In this document: in pieces, positions 33,506-42,448 of the stretch | How positions within the stretch are numbered: position 1 is the first letter of the stretch | Layout: every line of letters starts with the position of its first letter | Source of the DNA: DLAJ01 sp964655525 | GTDB taxonomy: Bacteria; Bacillota; Clostridia; Lachnospirales; Lachnospiraceae | DNA: 64,000 bases | Direction of reading: 5' to 3' | Assembly: GCA_964655525.1 (NCBI GenBank) | Contig: CAZZNE010000006.1 | Coordinates: forward strand, 66,753 to 130,752 | Notes under the pieces: generated by a model | The model's database searches: none | Told to the model about the DNA's origin: nothing | Seen by the model: the letters and a program-made list of their open reading frames with translations, nothing else | Program-made: the position numbers and the translations under genes

Positions 33506-34729
33506 TTAAATGACCGTCCGCACCGCTTTCGGGCTGTATCCGTTCTCTTCAAGCGCCTGCATGATCTGTGTTTTATGCTCCGTACCGAACGCTTCGATCG
33601 TGATGCGCAGCTCCACAGCGGCATTCCGGTTGATTGATACGAACTGATTGTGCTCTAACTTGATCACGTTTCCGTTCAGCTTGGCAATGACGTCCGCTAC
33701 CCGGCTCAACTCGCCCGGCTTATCCGGCAGAAGCGTCGATACCGTGAAGATCCGGTCGCGTAAGATCAGTCCCTGCTGCACAACGGAGGACATGGTGATC
33801 ACGTCCATATTACCGCCGCTTAAGATCGATACGACTTTTTTCCCTTTCACGTTGAGGTGCTTCAATGCCGCAACGGTGAGAAGACCGGAATTTTCGACCA
33901 CCATCTTATGGTTTTCGACCATATCAAGAAAGGCAACGACCAAATCCTCATCTTCCACTGTAATAATATCGTCCAAATTTTCTTTTATATACGGAAAAAG
34001 CTTTTCTCCCGGCGTCTTCACCGCCGTACCGTCCGCGATCGTATTGACCTTGGGAAGCGTCGTCACTTTATCCTTTTGCAGGGATACCTGCATACAATTT
34101 GCGCCCGCAGGCTCCACGCCGATGACCTTGATCTTGGGATTGAGCAGCTTCGCCAGCGCCGAAACGCCGGTTGCCAGTCCGCCTCCGCCGATGGGAACTA
34201 AGATCATATCAACGACAGGAAGATCCTTAAAGATTTCCATTGCAATCGTTCCCTGTCCGGTCGCCACTGCCAGATCGTCGAACGGATGAATAAAGGTATA
34301 GCCCTTCTCTTCGGCAAGCTCATATGCCCGCGCGCACGCCTCGTCATACACGTCCCCATGCAGTACGACCTCCGCGCCATAGCTTTTTGTCCGATTCACT
34401 TTGATGAGCGGCGTTGTCGTCGGCATGACAATGACCGCCTTTACGCCGAAGCACTGTGCCGCATATGCCACGCCCTGCGCATGGTTGCCGGCGGACGCCG
34501 TGATGATGCCGCGCTCACGTTCCTCCTCCGTGAGCGTCGTCATTTTGTAATAAGCGCCCCTCACTTTGTAAGCTCCCGTGAACTGCATGTTCTCCGGTTT
34601 TAAGTACACCTTATTCCCCGTCTGTTTACTGTAAAAATCACTGTAGACCAGCTTGGTCTCGCTCGTCACTTTTTTGACGATCTCGGATGCCTCCTCAAAT
34701 CGCTCCAATGTCAACATTTCCGCTCCCAT
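33506..34729 (-). CDS. ilvA: Threonine ammonia-lyase with C-terminal ACT domain
   Basis: The 407-residue PLP enzyme converts threonine to 2-oxobutyrate and ammonia, either for isoleucine synthesis or for threonine breakdown. The PLP lysine lies in the FTGAYKVRGA block; GNHAQG and the phosphate-binding GGGGLATG loop are present. One ACT domain (from about residue 325) is at the C-terminus, matching the medium-length form. The start follows GGAGGAATAC. It lies downstream of ftsY with a hairpin between them. Confidence 0.94.
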   Translation of the reverse strand: MGAEMLTLERFEEASEIVKKVTSETKLVYSDFYSKQTGNKVYLKPENMQFTGAYKVRGAYYKMTTLTEEERERGIITASAGNHAQGVAYAAQCFGVKAVIVMPTTTPLIKVNRTKSYGAEVVLHGDVYDEACARAYELAEEKGYTFIHPFDDLAVATGQGTIAMEIFKDLPVVDMILVPIGGGGLATGVSALAKLLNPKIKVIGVEPAGANCMQVSLQKDKVTTLPKVNTIADGTAVKTPGEKLFPYIKENLDDIITVEDEDLVVAFLDMVENHKMVVENSGLLTVAALKHLNVKGKKVVSILSGGNMDVITMSSVVQQGLILRDRIFTVSTLLPDKPGELSRVADVIAKLNGNVIKLEHNQFVSINRNAAVELRITIEAFGTEHKTQIMQALEENGYSPKAVRTVI

Positions 34730-34764
34730 CGTATTCCTCCATCCTCTCTCAATCTGTAAATCCA

Positions 34765-34792
34765 GGGAAATGCTGATTCATCAGCATTTCCC
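34765..34792. repeat. Perfect hairpin between ftsY and ilvA
   Basis: A 12-base arm, GGGAAATGCTGA, pairs perfectly with its inverse copy around a four-base loop. There is no long T-run. A similar hairpin with a four-base loop lies after acpP (40133-40161). Confidence 0.7.
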
Positions 34793-34845
34793 TAGGCATC
34801 CGCACAAAGTGCAAAACGCCGATGTATTTCACAGTCCGCTTTCCA

Positions 34846-35820
34846 CTACTCTGAATCGTTTCCCCCGATCTCCGGCGCAGCCGCCTCCGCCTCGGGACGG
34901 TCAAATAGCGCCTCCACAAATTCATTCGGATGAAATTTCTGCAGATCATCCATCTGCTCCCCGACACCGATATATTTCACAGGTACCTGAAGCTCGGACT
35001 GGATTGCCACGGCAATACCGCCCTTCGCTGTCCCGTCCATTTTCGTCAAAACAATTCCCGTAAGCTCCGTGACATCCCCGAATTCGCGCGCCTGCACCAG
35101 CGCATTCTGTCCGGTGGTTCCGTCCAAAACGACTAAGTTTTCACGGTGGGCATCGGGAAACTCCCGGTCGATGATGCGGTTCATCTTTCGAAGCTCTTCC
35201 ATCAGATTTTTCTTATTGTGAAGCCGCCCCGCCGTATCGCAGATCAACACATCCACGCCACGCGCCTTTGCCGCGTTGACCGCATCGTAGATCACGGAAG
35301 CCGGATCGGCGCCCTCCTTGCCCCCGATCATCTCCACGCCTGCCCGGGCACACCATTCGGAAAGCTGTTCCCCTGCCGCCGCGCGGAAGGTATCCGCCGC
35401 TGCAATGAGCACCTTCTTCCCCTGATCCTTCAGCAATCCCGCCAGTTTGCCGACCGAAGTCGTCTTTCCGACGCCGTTCACACCGACGATCATGATGACC
35501 GACTGTCTATTTTCAAATTCGTATGCCGCTTCGCCGACCTGCATCTGCTCGCAGATACTGTCGATCAGAAGCTGCCGGCATGCCGCCGGCTCCTTGATAT
35601 GCTGCTCCTTCACCTGCATTTTTAAGCGTTCCAAAATATCCGATGTCGCATTGACGCCCATATCGCCCATGATCATCAGTTCCTCGAGTTCCTCATAAAA
35701 CTCGTCGTCAATGCTGCCAAAGCCGCCAAACACCGAATCCATTCCGCGAACGATGGAATCCCTCGTCTTCGTCAGACCCGCTTTCAGGCGTCCGAAAAAA
35801 CCTTTTTTTTCTTCACTCAT
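34846..35820 (-). CDS. ftsY: Signal recognition particle receptor FtsY
   Basis: The 324-residue GTPase is the membrane-docking receptor for SRP. The N domain is followed by the G domain with GVNGVGKTT, DTAGR and TKMDG. The acidic A domain is short, as in many Firmicutes. The start codon overlaps the smc stop (ATGA-type), so translation is coupled. A tail of about 30 residues follows the G domain. Confidence 0.97.
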   Translation of the reverse strand: MSEEKKGFFGRLKAGLTKTRDSIVRGMDSVFGGFGSIDDEFYEELEELMIMGDMGVNATSDILERLKMQVKEQHIKEPAACRQLLIDSICEQMQVGEAAYEFENRQSVIMIVGVNGVGKTTSVGKLAGLLKDQGKKVLIAAADTFRAAAGEQLSEWCARAGVEMIGGKEGADPASVIYDAVNAAKARGVDVLICDTAGRLHNKKNLMEELRKMNRIIDREFPDAHRENLVVLDGTTGQNALVQAREFGDVTELTGIVLTKMDGTAKGGIAVAIQSELQVPVKYIGVGEQMDDLQKFHPNEFVEALFDRPEAEAAAPEIGGNDSE

Positions 35821-38800
35821 TCATCCAGCTCCTTGTCGATCAGATTGACGCTGACAAGCGCAGAAATTCCTTTTTCCTGCATCGTTATACCATACAGGCG
35901 GTCCACCTTTTCCATCGTACCGCGTCTGTGGGTGATCACGATAAACTGCGTATGCTTTGTCAGCTTATGTAAGTATTTGGCAAATCGTCCGACGTTATTC
36001 TCATCGAGCGCCGCCTCAATCTCATCCAGCAGACAGAACGGGGACGGTTTTAAGTTCTGGATCGCAAAAAGCAGCGCGATCGCCGTCAGCGCTTTCTCGC
36101 CGCCGGACATCTGCATCATATTTTGCAGTTTTTTACCGGGCGGCTGCGCGATGATACGGATGCCCGCTTCCAGAATATCCTCATCCTCCTGAAGCTCCAG
36201 TTCGCCCTTTCCGCCGCCGAACAGTTCTTTGAATACCTTGTCAAATTCCCGGCAGATATCGCCGAACTTTTCCTTAAACTGCGCGCGCATGGCGGTATCC
36301 AGTTCTTCGATGATATTCTCTAAGGTCTCTGCCGCCTCCACAAGATCGTCATGCTGCGTTTTCAGGAAATTGTAACGCTCCGACAGGTTCTTGTAATCCT
36401 CGATCGCATTGACGTTGACATCGCCGAGCTTACGGATCTCATCCTTTAAGCGCGTGATCTCTTTTTTCATGGCGGATAAGTCCGTCAGCGCCTCATCGCG
36501 CAGTCCGGCTGCATCGCTCAATGTAATCTCGTACTCGTCCCACATGTAATTGATCTGTGTTTCGATGGATTCCTCCAAGCGTTCTTTTTGTGCGTTTAAG
36601 CGGTACACCTCTTTATCCAGCGCACTGATCCGCGCAGATAATTCTTCGCGCTCACTGAAGAAATTTTTCTGTTTCGCGCTCAGTTCTTCCCGCCGCTCTG
36701 TATCTTCTTTCAGTTTCTTCTCGGTCTCGCTCTGTGCCGTATGGGACGCCTCGATCGTCTGTTTGATCTGCTCGATGCTCTCCCGTTTCTGCGCCACATT
36801 TTCATCATTGCTGCGGAGTCCCTCGCGGATCTGTGCAAGGTCGCCCTCTAAGCGTATCAGTTCGCCTTCGATACGGTCTACGTTCTGCTGTACGAATTCC
36901 TGACGCTGTAACAGCTTCTGTACCTCCACATCCCACTCGGATACGCCTGCCGCCTGCTCGCTCTCGCTGACCCGTATTTCCTCAAGAATGAGCTGCGACT
37001 CGTTAATTTTTTCAGTCAGCGACTGCTCAAGCTCCTCGGAATCGGCAAGCCGCTTTGACGCCGTCTCTTTCTCTTTTACAATGTCTTCGAGCTTTTCCTC
37101 TATATCGCCCTGTTCATCCTTTAACGCGCCGAAGTCCTTTTCAGTCTCCTCTCTGCGCTCCTGTGCCTTGATCACATTGAGGCGCGCCGTGTTCTGCTCG
37201 ATAAACATATCCTGTATGCGGTTCTTGATCGTTTCCAGATCGGCGCGGATTCCGTTCCGTTCCTGCTTGATGCTGTCGATCTTTCCTAAGCAATGCTCCA
37301 CCTGCGCGTTTAAGTCCGCAACCTTCTTTTCCAGTTCGTCCATCTCGCGCCGTCTGCCGAGCAGATTGGAATTGTTCTTAAAAGCGCCTCCGCTGATGGC
37401 GCCGCCCGGCACAAGCAGCTCGCCTTCGATCGTCACCATACGGATACCATAGTCAAACTTTCTCGCGATCTTGACTGCATGATCCACATTGTCAACGACC
37501 ATGATTCTGCCCAGCATGGATTTTGCGACATTGCGGTAGCGGGCGTCCGTATGTACCAGCTCATCCGCCATCCCGACGACACCCGTTTCGTTCAATGCCT
37601 CAGGATTTTTGAACTCCTGCGGCTTTGTAATGCTCGTGAGCGGCAGAAACGTCGCACGCCCGAATCGGTTCTCCTTCAAGAACGCGATCATGCGCTTTGC
37701 CGTCTCCTCATCATCCGTCACGATATTCTGGATATTTCCGCCGAGCGCCGTCTCGATCGCCGTCTCGTACTTTTTATCCACCTTGATAATATCGGCAACA
37801 ACGCCGATGATGCCCTTGTCTTTTTCTTTGCACTCCATGACGCGCCGGATGCTGTTTCCATAGCCCTCATAGCGCTCCGTTAAGTTCATGATGGCGTCGA
37901 GCTTGGATTTCTCTTTATGATACTGCTCCTGCGCCTCCTGAAGCTTCGCATCCGTTCCCGCAAGCTCGCCCTTGATCTCCTCCGCGCGTGATTCCATGCG
38001 CTTTTTGTCCTCATTGAGCTTCGTGATTTCTCCCGTTACCCGCTCAAACTCCGCTTCCAGCTCCTTGATGGCGGCGTCCTGCTCCTCCTCGTCGGAGCGC
38101 GCACGCAACAGCCTGCTGTTTAACTCCGCCTTTCTGATCTGCACCTGCTCCATCATGGAGTCCAAGCGTCCGAGCTGCGTCTTGATTGTCGCGCGCTCGT
38201 TCAATGCCTGTATGATCGTATTTTTATCCGTCTCAATCCCGTTGTTTAACTCCTCAATGCGGTTCTGGGTGGAAAGCAGCTCCTCCCGCGCGCGATCGCG
38301 CGCGTCCGCCGTCTCCGCAAGCTTATCGTCAATGTTCTTTTTATCGGTCAGAACGGAGTCCTTTTCCACGTTTTTTAAGCGGATGTCTTCGTTTAAGCTG
38401 TCCATTCTCGTCTGAAAATGAGTCTTATTCCCCTCCGCCGAATGAATCTGCTCTTTTAAGACATTGATCTCGCCCTCAAGCTTTCCGCGCATCACGGAAG
38501 TATCCGTTAAGGACGTTCTCTCCTCCTCGATCGCCGCATTGAGTTCCTCGATCGTCTGCTCGATCTGCTCATATTCGCTTTTGATCTTTTCGTGGCGTTC
38601 GCTCGTCTGCGCAAGATCACCGCTAGCGATCTCGTACTTCTCACCCACTTCGGTAAGCTGCTCCCGCACGCGCTGATTCTCTAACAGAAAGACGTTCACG
38701 TCATAGTTTTTGAGTTCTTCTCTTTTGCGCAGGTAGACCTTTGCTTTTTCGGACTGCTTCTCAAGCGGCTCCAGCTGCTTTTCCTGTTCCGAGAGAATAT

Positions 38801-39377
38801 CCTTGACGCGCACCAGATTCTGCTGCTCATCGGCAAGCTTTTTCTGCGCAGTCAGCTTACGGCGTTTGAATTTTACGATTCCCGCCGCCTCGTCAAACAG
38901 TTCACGCCGATCCTCGGGCTTTCCGCTTAAGATCTGATCGATCTGTCCCTGTCCGATGATGGAATAGCCCTCTTTGCCGATACCCGTGTCATAGAACAAT
39001 TCATTTACATCCTTTAAGCGGCACGGCGCGCCGTTTATGAGATATTCGCTCTCACCGGAACGATACAGTCTTCTTGCGACCGTCACCTCATCATAATCGA
39101 TCGCTAACTGGTGATCCGTGTTGTCGAGTGTGATCGCGACATAGGCAAACCCTAGCGCTTTTCTTGTCTCCGTCCCCGAAAAAATGACGTCCTGCATGGA
39201 CGCGCCGCGAAGCTGCTTGATCCGCTGCTCTCCGAGCACCCACCGCACGGCGTCCGCAACATTACTTTTTCCGGATCCGTTCGGTCCGACAATTCCCGTG
39301 ATCCCGTTGTGAAAACGGAACGCGATCTTATTTGCAAAGGACTTAAAGCCCTGTACCTCAATACTTTTTAAGTACAT
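35817..39377 (-). CDS. smc: Chromosome segregation ATPase SMC
   Basis: The 1186-residue protein forms the condensin core that organises the chromosome. The N-terminal ABC half has GPNGSGKSNVADAVRWVLGEQ-type Walker A, a hinge lies near residue 520-640 (GVVADIIKV ... GGAISGGAFKN), long coiled coils flank it, and the C-terminal half has MSGGEKALTAIALLFA and the Walker B LLDEIEAALDE. Length is normal. It overlaps rnc by ten bases upstream and ftsY downstream. Confidence 0.98.
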   Translation of the reverse strand: MYLKSIEVQGFKSFANKIAFRFHNGITGIVGPNGSGKSNVADAVRWVLGEQRIKQLRGASMQDVIFSGTETRKALGFAYVAITLDNTDHQLAIDYDEVTVARRLYRSGESEYLINGAPCRLKDVNELFYDTGIGKEGYSIIGQGQIDQILSGKPEDRRELFDEAAGIVKFKRRKLTAQKKLADEQQNLVRVKDILSEQEKQLEPLEKQSEKAKVYLRKREELKNYDVNVFLLENQRVREQLTEVGEKYEIASGDLAQTSERHEKIKSEYEQIEQTIEELNAAIEEERTSLTDTSVMRGKLEGEINVLKEQIHSAEGNKTHFQTRMDSLNEDIRLKNVEKDSVLTDKKNIDDKLAETADARDRAREELLSTQNRIEELNNGIETDKNTIIQALNERATIKTQLGRLDSMMEQVQIRKAELNSRLLRARSDEEEQDAAIKELEAEFERVTGEITKLNEDKKRMESRAEEIKGELAGTDAKLQEAQEQYHKEKSKLDAIMNLTERYEGYGNSIRRVMECKEKDKGIIGVVADIIKVDKKYETAIETALGGNIQNIVTDDEETAKRMIAFLKENRFGRATFLPLTSITKPQEFKNPEALNETGVVGMADELVHTDARYRNVAKSMLGRIMVVDNVDHAVKIARKFDYGIRMVTIEGELLVPGGAISGGAFKNNSNLLGRRREMDELEKKVADLNAQVEHCLGKIDSIKQERNGIRADLETIKNRIQDMFIEQNTARLNVIKAQERREETEKDFGALKDEQGDIEEKLEDIVKEKETASKRLADSEELEQSLTEKINESQLILEEIRVSESEQAAGVSEWDVEVQKLLQRQEFVQQNVDRIEGELIRLEGDLAQIREGLRSNDENVAQKRESIEQIKQTIEASHTAQSETEKKLKEDTERREELSAKQKNFFSEREELSARISALDKEVYRLNAQKERLEESIETQINYMWDEYEITLSDAAGLRDEALTDLSAMKKEITRLKDEIRKLGDVNVNAIEDYKNLSERYNFLKTQHDDLVEAAETLENIIEELDTAMRAQFKEKFGDICREFDKVFKELFGGGKGELELQEDEDILEAGIRIIAQPPGKKLQNMMQMSGGEKALTAIALLFAIQNLKPSPFCLLDEIEAALDENNVGRFAKYLHKLTKHTQFIVITHRRGTMEKVDRLYGITMQEKGISALVSVNLIDKELDE

Positions 39378-40081
39378 TCTAATGTAACCTTTCCTTCTTT
39401 TTTCATCTCAAGCAATACCTGATAGGCAGCCTCCTGCTCCGCAGCTTTCTTGCTCCGCCCCCGCCCGCGTGCTCTGATCTGCCCGTCGATCAGGGCGTGC
39501 ACCACGAACACTTTCTCATGCTCCGGTCCTTCCTCTGATACCAGCTCGTAGGAAAGCACAACTCCGGGCGTCTTTTGAATCTGCTCCTGCAGGATCGTCT
39601 TGCTGTCATAAAAGAGCTGCTTATCCTCAATGTCATTTAGTATGAAACGCATGATAAAGCTCTTTGCCTGTGTGATACCACTGTCTAAGTAGATCGCGCC
39701 GATGATCGCTTCCATCACATCGCTCGTGATGGAGGCGCGCCCTCTCCCTCCGGTCGCGTCTTCTCCTTTTCCTAAAAAAAGATATTTGCCAAGCTCCAAA
39801 TCCCTTGCGCAGTAGGCAAGCGCCGGTTCGCATACCATGGATGCGCGCAGCTTTGTGAGCTGCCCTTCGGGAAGCTTCGGATAACGCAGATATAAAAATT
39901 CGCTCGTCACAAGCTCCAGCACCGCATCGCCCAAAAATTCCAGCCGCTCATAATCGCCGCAGCGGTTGATCTTGCGCTCGTTCGCATAGGAGCTGTGTGT
40001 GAGCGCCTGCCGCAAGAGCTGTTCATTATAAAAATGATAACCGATGACTTTCTCCAAACGGCTTACCGTATATTCCTCCAT
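39368..40081 (-). CDS. rnc: Ribonuclease III
   Basis: The 237-residue enzyme cuts double-stranded RNA in rRNA and mRNA processing. The RNase III signature ERLEFLGDAVLEL is at about residues 45-57, and the C-terminal dsRNA-binding domain ends in GRGRSKKAAEQEAAYQVLLE. The start follows AGAGGG. It precedes smc as in other Firmicutes. Confidence 0.97.
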   Translation of the reverse strand: MEEYTVSRLEKVIGYHFYNEQLLRQALTHSSYANERKINRCGDYERLEFLGDAVLELVTSEFLYLRYPKLPEGQLTKLRASMVCEPALAYCARDLELGKYLFLGKGEDATGGRGRASITSDVMEAIIGAIYLDSGITQAKSFIMRFILNDIEDKQLFYDSKTILQEQIQKTPGVVLSYELVSEEGPEHEKVFVVHALIDGQIRARGRGRSKKAAEQEAAYQVLLEMKKEGKVTLECT

Positions 40082-40132
40082 CCGATCTACCCTCTTTGCC
40101 TGTCCGCTGTTTCTCAGTACCGCTTTTCGATT

Positions 40133-40161
40133 GGAAAAGTCCTGAATGCTCAGGACTTTCC
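40133..40161 (-). terminator. Hairpin between acpP and rnc
   Basis: Arms GGAAAGTCCTGA and TCAGGACTTTTCC pair around a four-base loop with only a weak T-run. It may partly terminate transcription after acpP or separate acpP and rnc expression. Confidence 0.5.
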
Positions 40162-40204
40162 GTAGAAATGAATATGATCTTTCTATATGGAAAAGACTTT
40201 GCGC

Positions 40205-40447
40205 TTAGCGGACGTCTTTTTGCGTGGATTCTTTGAGGAGCGCAAGCGCCTCCCCGACGGTGTTGATCGCCTCCACCTTCTGCGGATCTAACGTAATATC
40301 AAATTCATCCTCCACACCCATCATGATCTGATACACATCCAAGGAATCCGCCCCTAAATCCTCCATGAACGTCGTCTCCAGCTCGATCTCATTCGGATCA
40401 AGGTTCAAAACGGATGCGATCACCTGTTTTAACTTATCAAATTCCAT
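40205..40447 (-). CDS. acpP: Acyl carrier protein
   Basis: The 80-residue product carries fatty acyl chains. The phosphopantetheine serine lies in the classic GADSLD motif at about residues 34-39, within a four-helix acidic protein. It is encoded between plsX and rnc as usual. Confidence 0.97.
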   Translation of the reverse strand: MEFDKLKQVIASVLNLDPNEIELETTFMEDLGADSLDVYQIMMGVEDEFDITLDPQKVEAINTVGEALALLKESTQKDVR

Positions 40448-40477
40448 GAAAACAGCCCTTCTTTCGTTAGATTCAAA

Positions 40478-40501
40478 AGAATCCGCCTGCGGATTCTTTG
40501 G
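40478..40501. repeat. Hairpin repeat between plsX and acpP
   Basis: An AAAGAATCCGC/GCGGATTCTTT hairpin of the modular family lies between the plsX stop and the acpP start. Confidence 0.6.
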
Positions 40502-40511
40502 GAAAGGAACG

Positions 40512-41525
40512 TTAGTCCTCCTTCATCTGGATCATATCCCGTATTTTCTCGTTAATCTGCTGTTCCTTAAATGTCAGGCACTGGAAAATGGAATTTTTGA
40601 TTTCATTACATTTCGCGCTGCCGTGTGTCTTAACAACCAGCCCGTTTAAGCCGAGCATCGGCGCGCCGCCGTACTGCTCTAAATCGAACTGCTTGAGCGT
40701 GCTCTTTAACGCGGGCTTTACAAGTAATGCGCCAAGCTTTGAGCGGAACGAAGACATCATACCGTCCTTGATCTGCTTCACAACCATCGCACCGACACCC
40801 TCATACATTTTCAGCACGACATTTCCGACAAACGCTTCGCAGACGATCACGTCCGCCATGCCGAACGGAATGTCGCGCGCCTCCACGCTGCCGATAAAAT
40901 TAATGTCAGGACAATTTTTCAAAAGAGGAAATGTCTCCTTGACAAGCGCATTGCCCTTCTCCTCCTCCGCGCCGTTATTGACAATGCCGACTTTCGGATT
41001 TTTCACGCCCATCACATGCTCCATATAAATGGAACCCATCTTGGCAAACTGTACGAGATGGGACGGTCTGGCATCCACGTTCGCACCGCAGTCTATGAGC
41101 AGGGACACGCCCGTCGCCGTGGGCATCAGCGGTGCAAGAGGCGGTCTCTCCACGCCCTTGATCCTGCCGACCAGCACTTGTCCGCCGACTAAGTTTGCTC
41201 CCGTGCTTCCCGCCGACACATAAGCGTCGCATTTTCCCGCCTTGACGTCCATCATCGCGCGCACGATCGAGGAATCTTTTTTGCTCCGGATCGCCATGAC
41301 AGGCGGCTCCGCCGTCTCAATCTTTTCCGTACAATTGACGATCTCCACCTGAGAGGCATCATACTGATAGCCTGCAAGCTCTTTTTTGATGATCTCCTCG
41401 TTTCCGTAGAGGACGACCTGAATCTTCTTGTTCTCATTGATTGCGCTGACCGCGCCCTTCACAGGCTCTGTCGGAGCAAAATCTCCGCCCATAACGTCCA
41501 CTGCAACCCGTACATACTCTGCCAT
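40512..41525 (-). CDS. plsX: Phosphate acyltransferase PlsX
   Basis: The 337-residue enzyme makes acyl-phosphate from acyl-ACP for phospholipid synthesis. The family blocks VAVDVMGGDFAPTEPVKGA, GSTGANLVGG and the KTHGSAKCNEIKNSI segment near the end are present. The start follows AGGCAGGG. It has a strong promoter, and the usual upstream neighbour rpmF is not present here; a terminator and accessory genes are found instead. Confidence 0.97.
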   Translation of the reverse strand: MAEYVRVAVDVMGGDFAPTEPVKGAVSAINENKKIQVVLYGNEEIIKKELAGYQYDASQVEIVNCTEKIETAEPPVMAIRSKKDSSIVRAMMDVKAGKCDAYVSAGSTGANLVGGQVLVGRIKGVERPPLAPLMPTATGVSLLIDCGANVDARPSHLVQFAKMGSIYMEHVMGVKNPKVGIVNNGAEEEKGNALVKETFPLLKNCPDINFIGSVEARDIPFGMADVIVCEAFVGNVVLKMYEGVGAMVVKQIKDGMMSSFRSKLGALLVKPALKSTLKQFDLEQYGGAPMLGLNGLVVKTHGSAKCNEIKNSIFQCLTFKEQQINEKIRDMIQMKED

Positions 41526-41628
41526 AACCGTACCCTGCCTCTCTTCTATCTAACGAATACTGCCTTCCCCACCGGCTTATGGAATCTTCCTGTTCCATAA
41601 TATGCCAGTGGAAAAAGACCCTTTCTAA

Positions 41629-41657
41629 ACTATACTAAACCCCTCGAAAAAAGTCAA
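41629..41657 (-). promoter_or_regulatory. Sigma-A promoter of the plsX-acpP-rnc-smc-ftsY unit
   Basis: On the minus strand TTGACT (41652-41657) and TATAGT (41629-41634) are 17 bases apart, followed by a leader of about 95 bases to plsX. Confidence 0.75.
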
Positions 41658-41680
41658 CAGGGGGGAGGGGAACAGTAATA

Positions 41681-41716
41681 AAAAGGGACAAACGGCAGAT
41701 CACACCGTTCATCCCT
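41681..41716 (-). terminator. Terminator closing the accessory region
   Basis: A stem with arms GGGATGAACGG and CCGTTTGTCCC is followed in minus-strand sense by TTTTTA. It separates the accessory genes from the plsX promoter and marks the boundary of the conserved backbone. Confidence 0.7.
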
Positions 41717-41772
41717 ATTTCTCAGTATTCAGATTAAATAAATCTTAAAAGGAGTGGTTTAAGTTTCTCTCA

Positions 41773-42378
41773 TCAGAAGCTTCTCGGAGGGGTTATTCCA
41801 TCCCTTACTCCAGTGTCATCATCCCTACCTCCAATGCCATCATTCCTTGCCCCAGTGCTATCATCAATACCAACAATGGGCTTCTTTGATCCAAGTTTTT
41901 TTCCAAAACTTATCTGCCTACCGGTCCAAGGCAGTACCTCTTTTCCTTTTATTTCACCGGGGACACAAACACTAGGTCTCCGTATTCTCCCGCGTCTCTT
42001 CCCTGTGCCATCATCCTCATCGCCCTTTGCGTGCTTAATACCAGCAGACACTGCGTTACATGATAATTTTGACAGCTTGCTCCATGTAATATACTCAATT
42101 TGAAATGGTATTTCGCTTGAAGCCACACCATTTATATAGTTTTTCAGAAAGCCCGCTTGCGTTCTTGATGGTACGCGAACAACGATCTTATCACGGTTTA
42201 CGGTTTTTGATAATACCCTAACTCCTCCTGAAATGATATGTATTTTTTCAATACCATTATTCTTCGTATCTGTCACAATTTTTTTTGCGAAGGCGGTAAG
42301 TTTCTTTTCCCGGCGTGAAATATTATTCTTTTGTGCCTGTCTCGTATTGGACCTGATTTTGGATTGTCTCTTCTTCAT
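41773..42378 (-). CDS. Hypothetical basic protein with repetitive acidic tail
   Basis: The 201-residue product is not recognised. The first 30 residues are strongly basic (MKKRQSKIRSNTRQ...). The middle has a small alpha/beta look with alternating hydrophobic strands, and the last 40 residues are Gly/Asp/Arg-rich with an imperfect repeat (DDSTGARNDG and DDDTGVRDG). The basic N-terminus suggests nucleic-acid contact. A good GAGGGAG ribosome binding site precedes it. It lies at the edge of the accessory region, 70 bases after the three-helix membrane protein gene. Confidence 0.6.
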   Translation of the reverse strand: MKKRQSKIRSNTRQAQKNNISRREKKLTAFAKKIVTDTKNNGIEKIHIISGGVRVLSKTVNRDKIVVRVPSRTQAGFLKNYINGVASSEIPFQIEYITWSKLSKLSCNAVSAGIKHAKGDEDDGTGKRRGRIRRPSVCVPGEIKGKEVLPWTGRQISFGKKLGSKKPIVGIDDSTGARNDGIGGRDDDTGVRDGITPPRSF

Positions 42379-42448
42379 TGTTTACTCCCTCTATGTGTAT
42401 TTTAGCCGAAATATCTTTCTTCCCTATGTCGTTTATTTTTTCTATATA

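Noticed and set aside
41526..41772. rpmF (ribosomal protein L32) expected upstream of plsX
   Set aside because: No such frame exists here; the segment contains only a promoter and a terminator.
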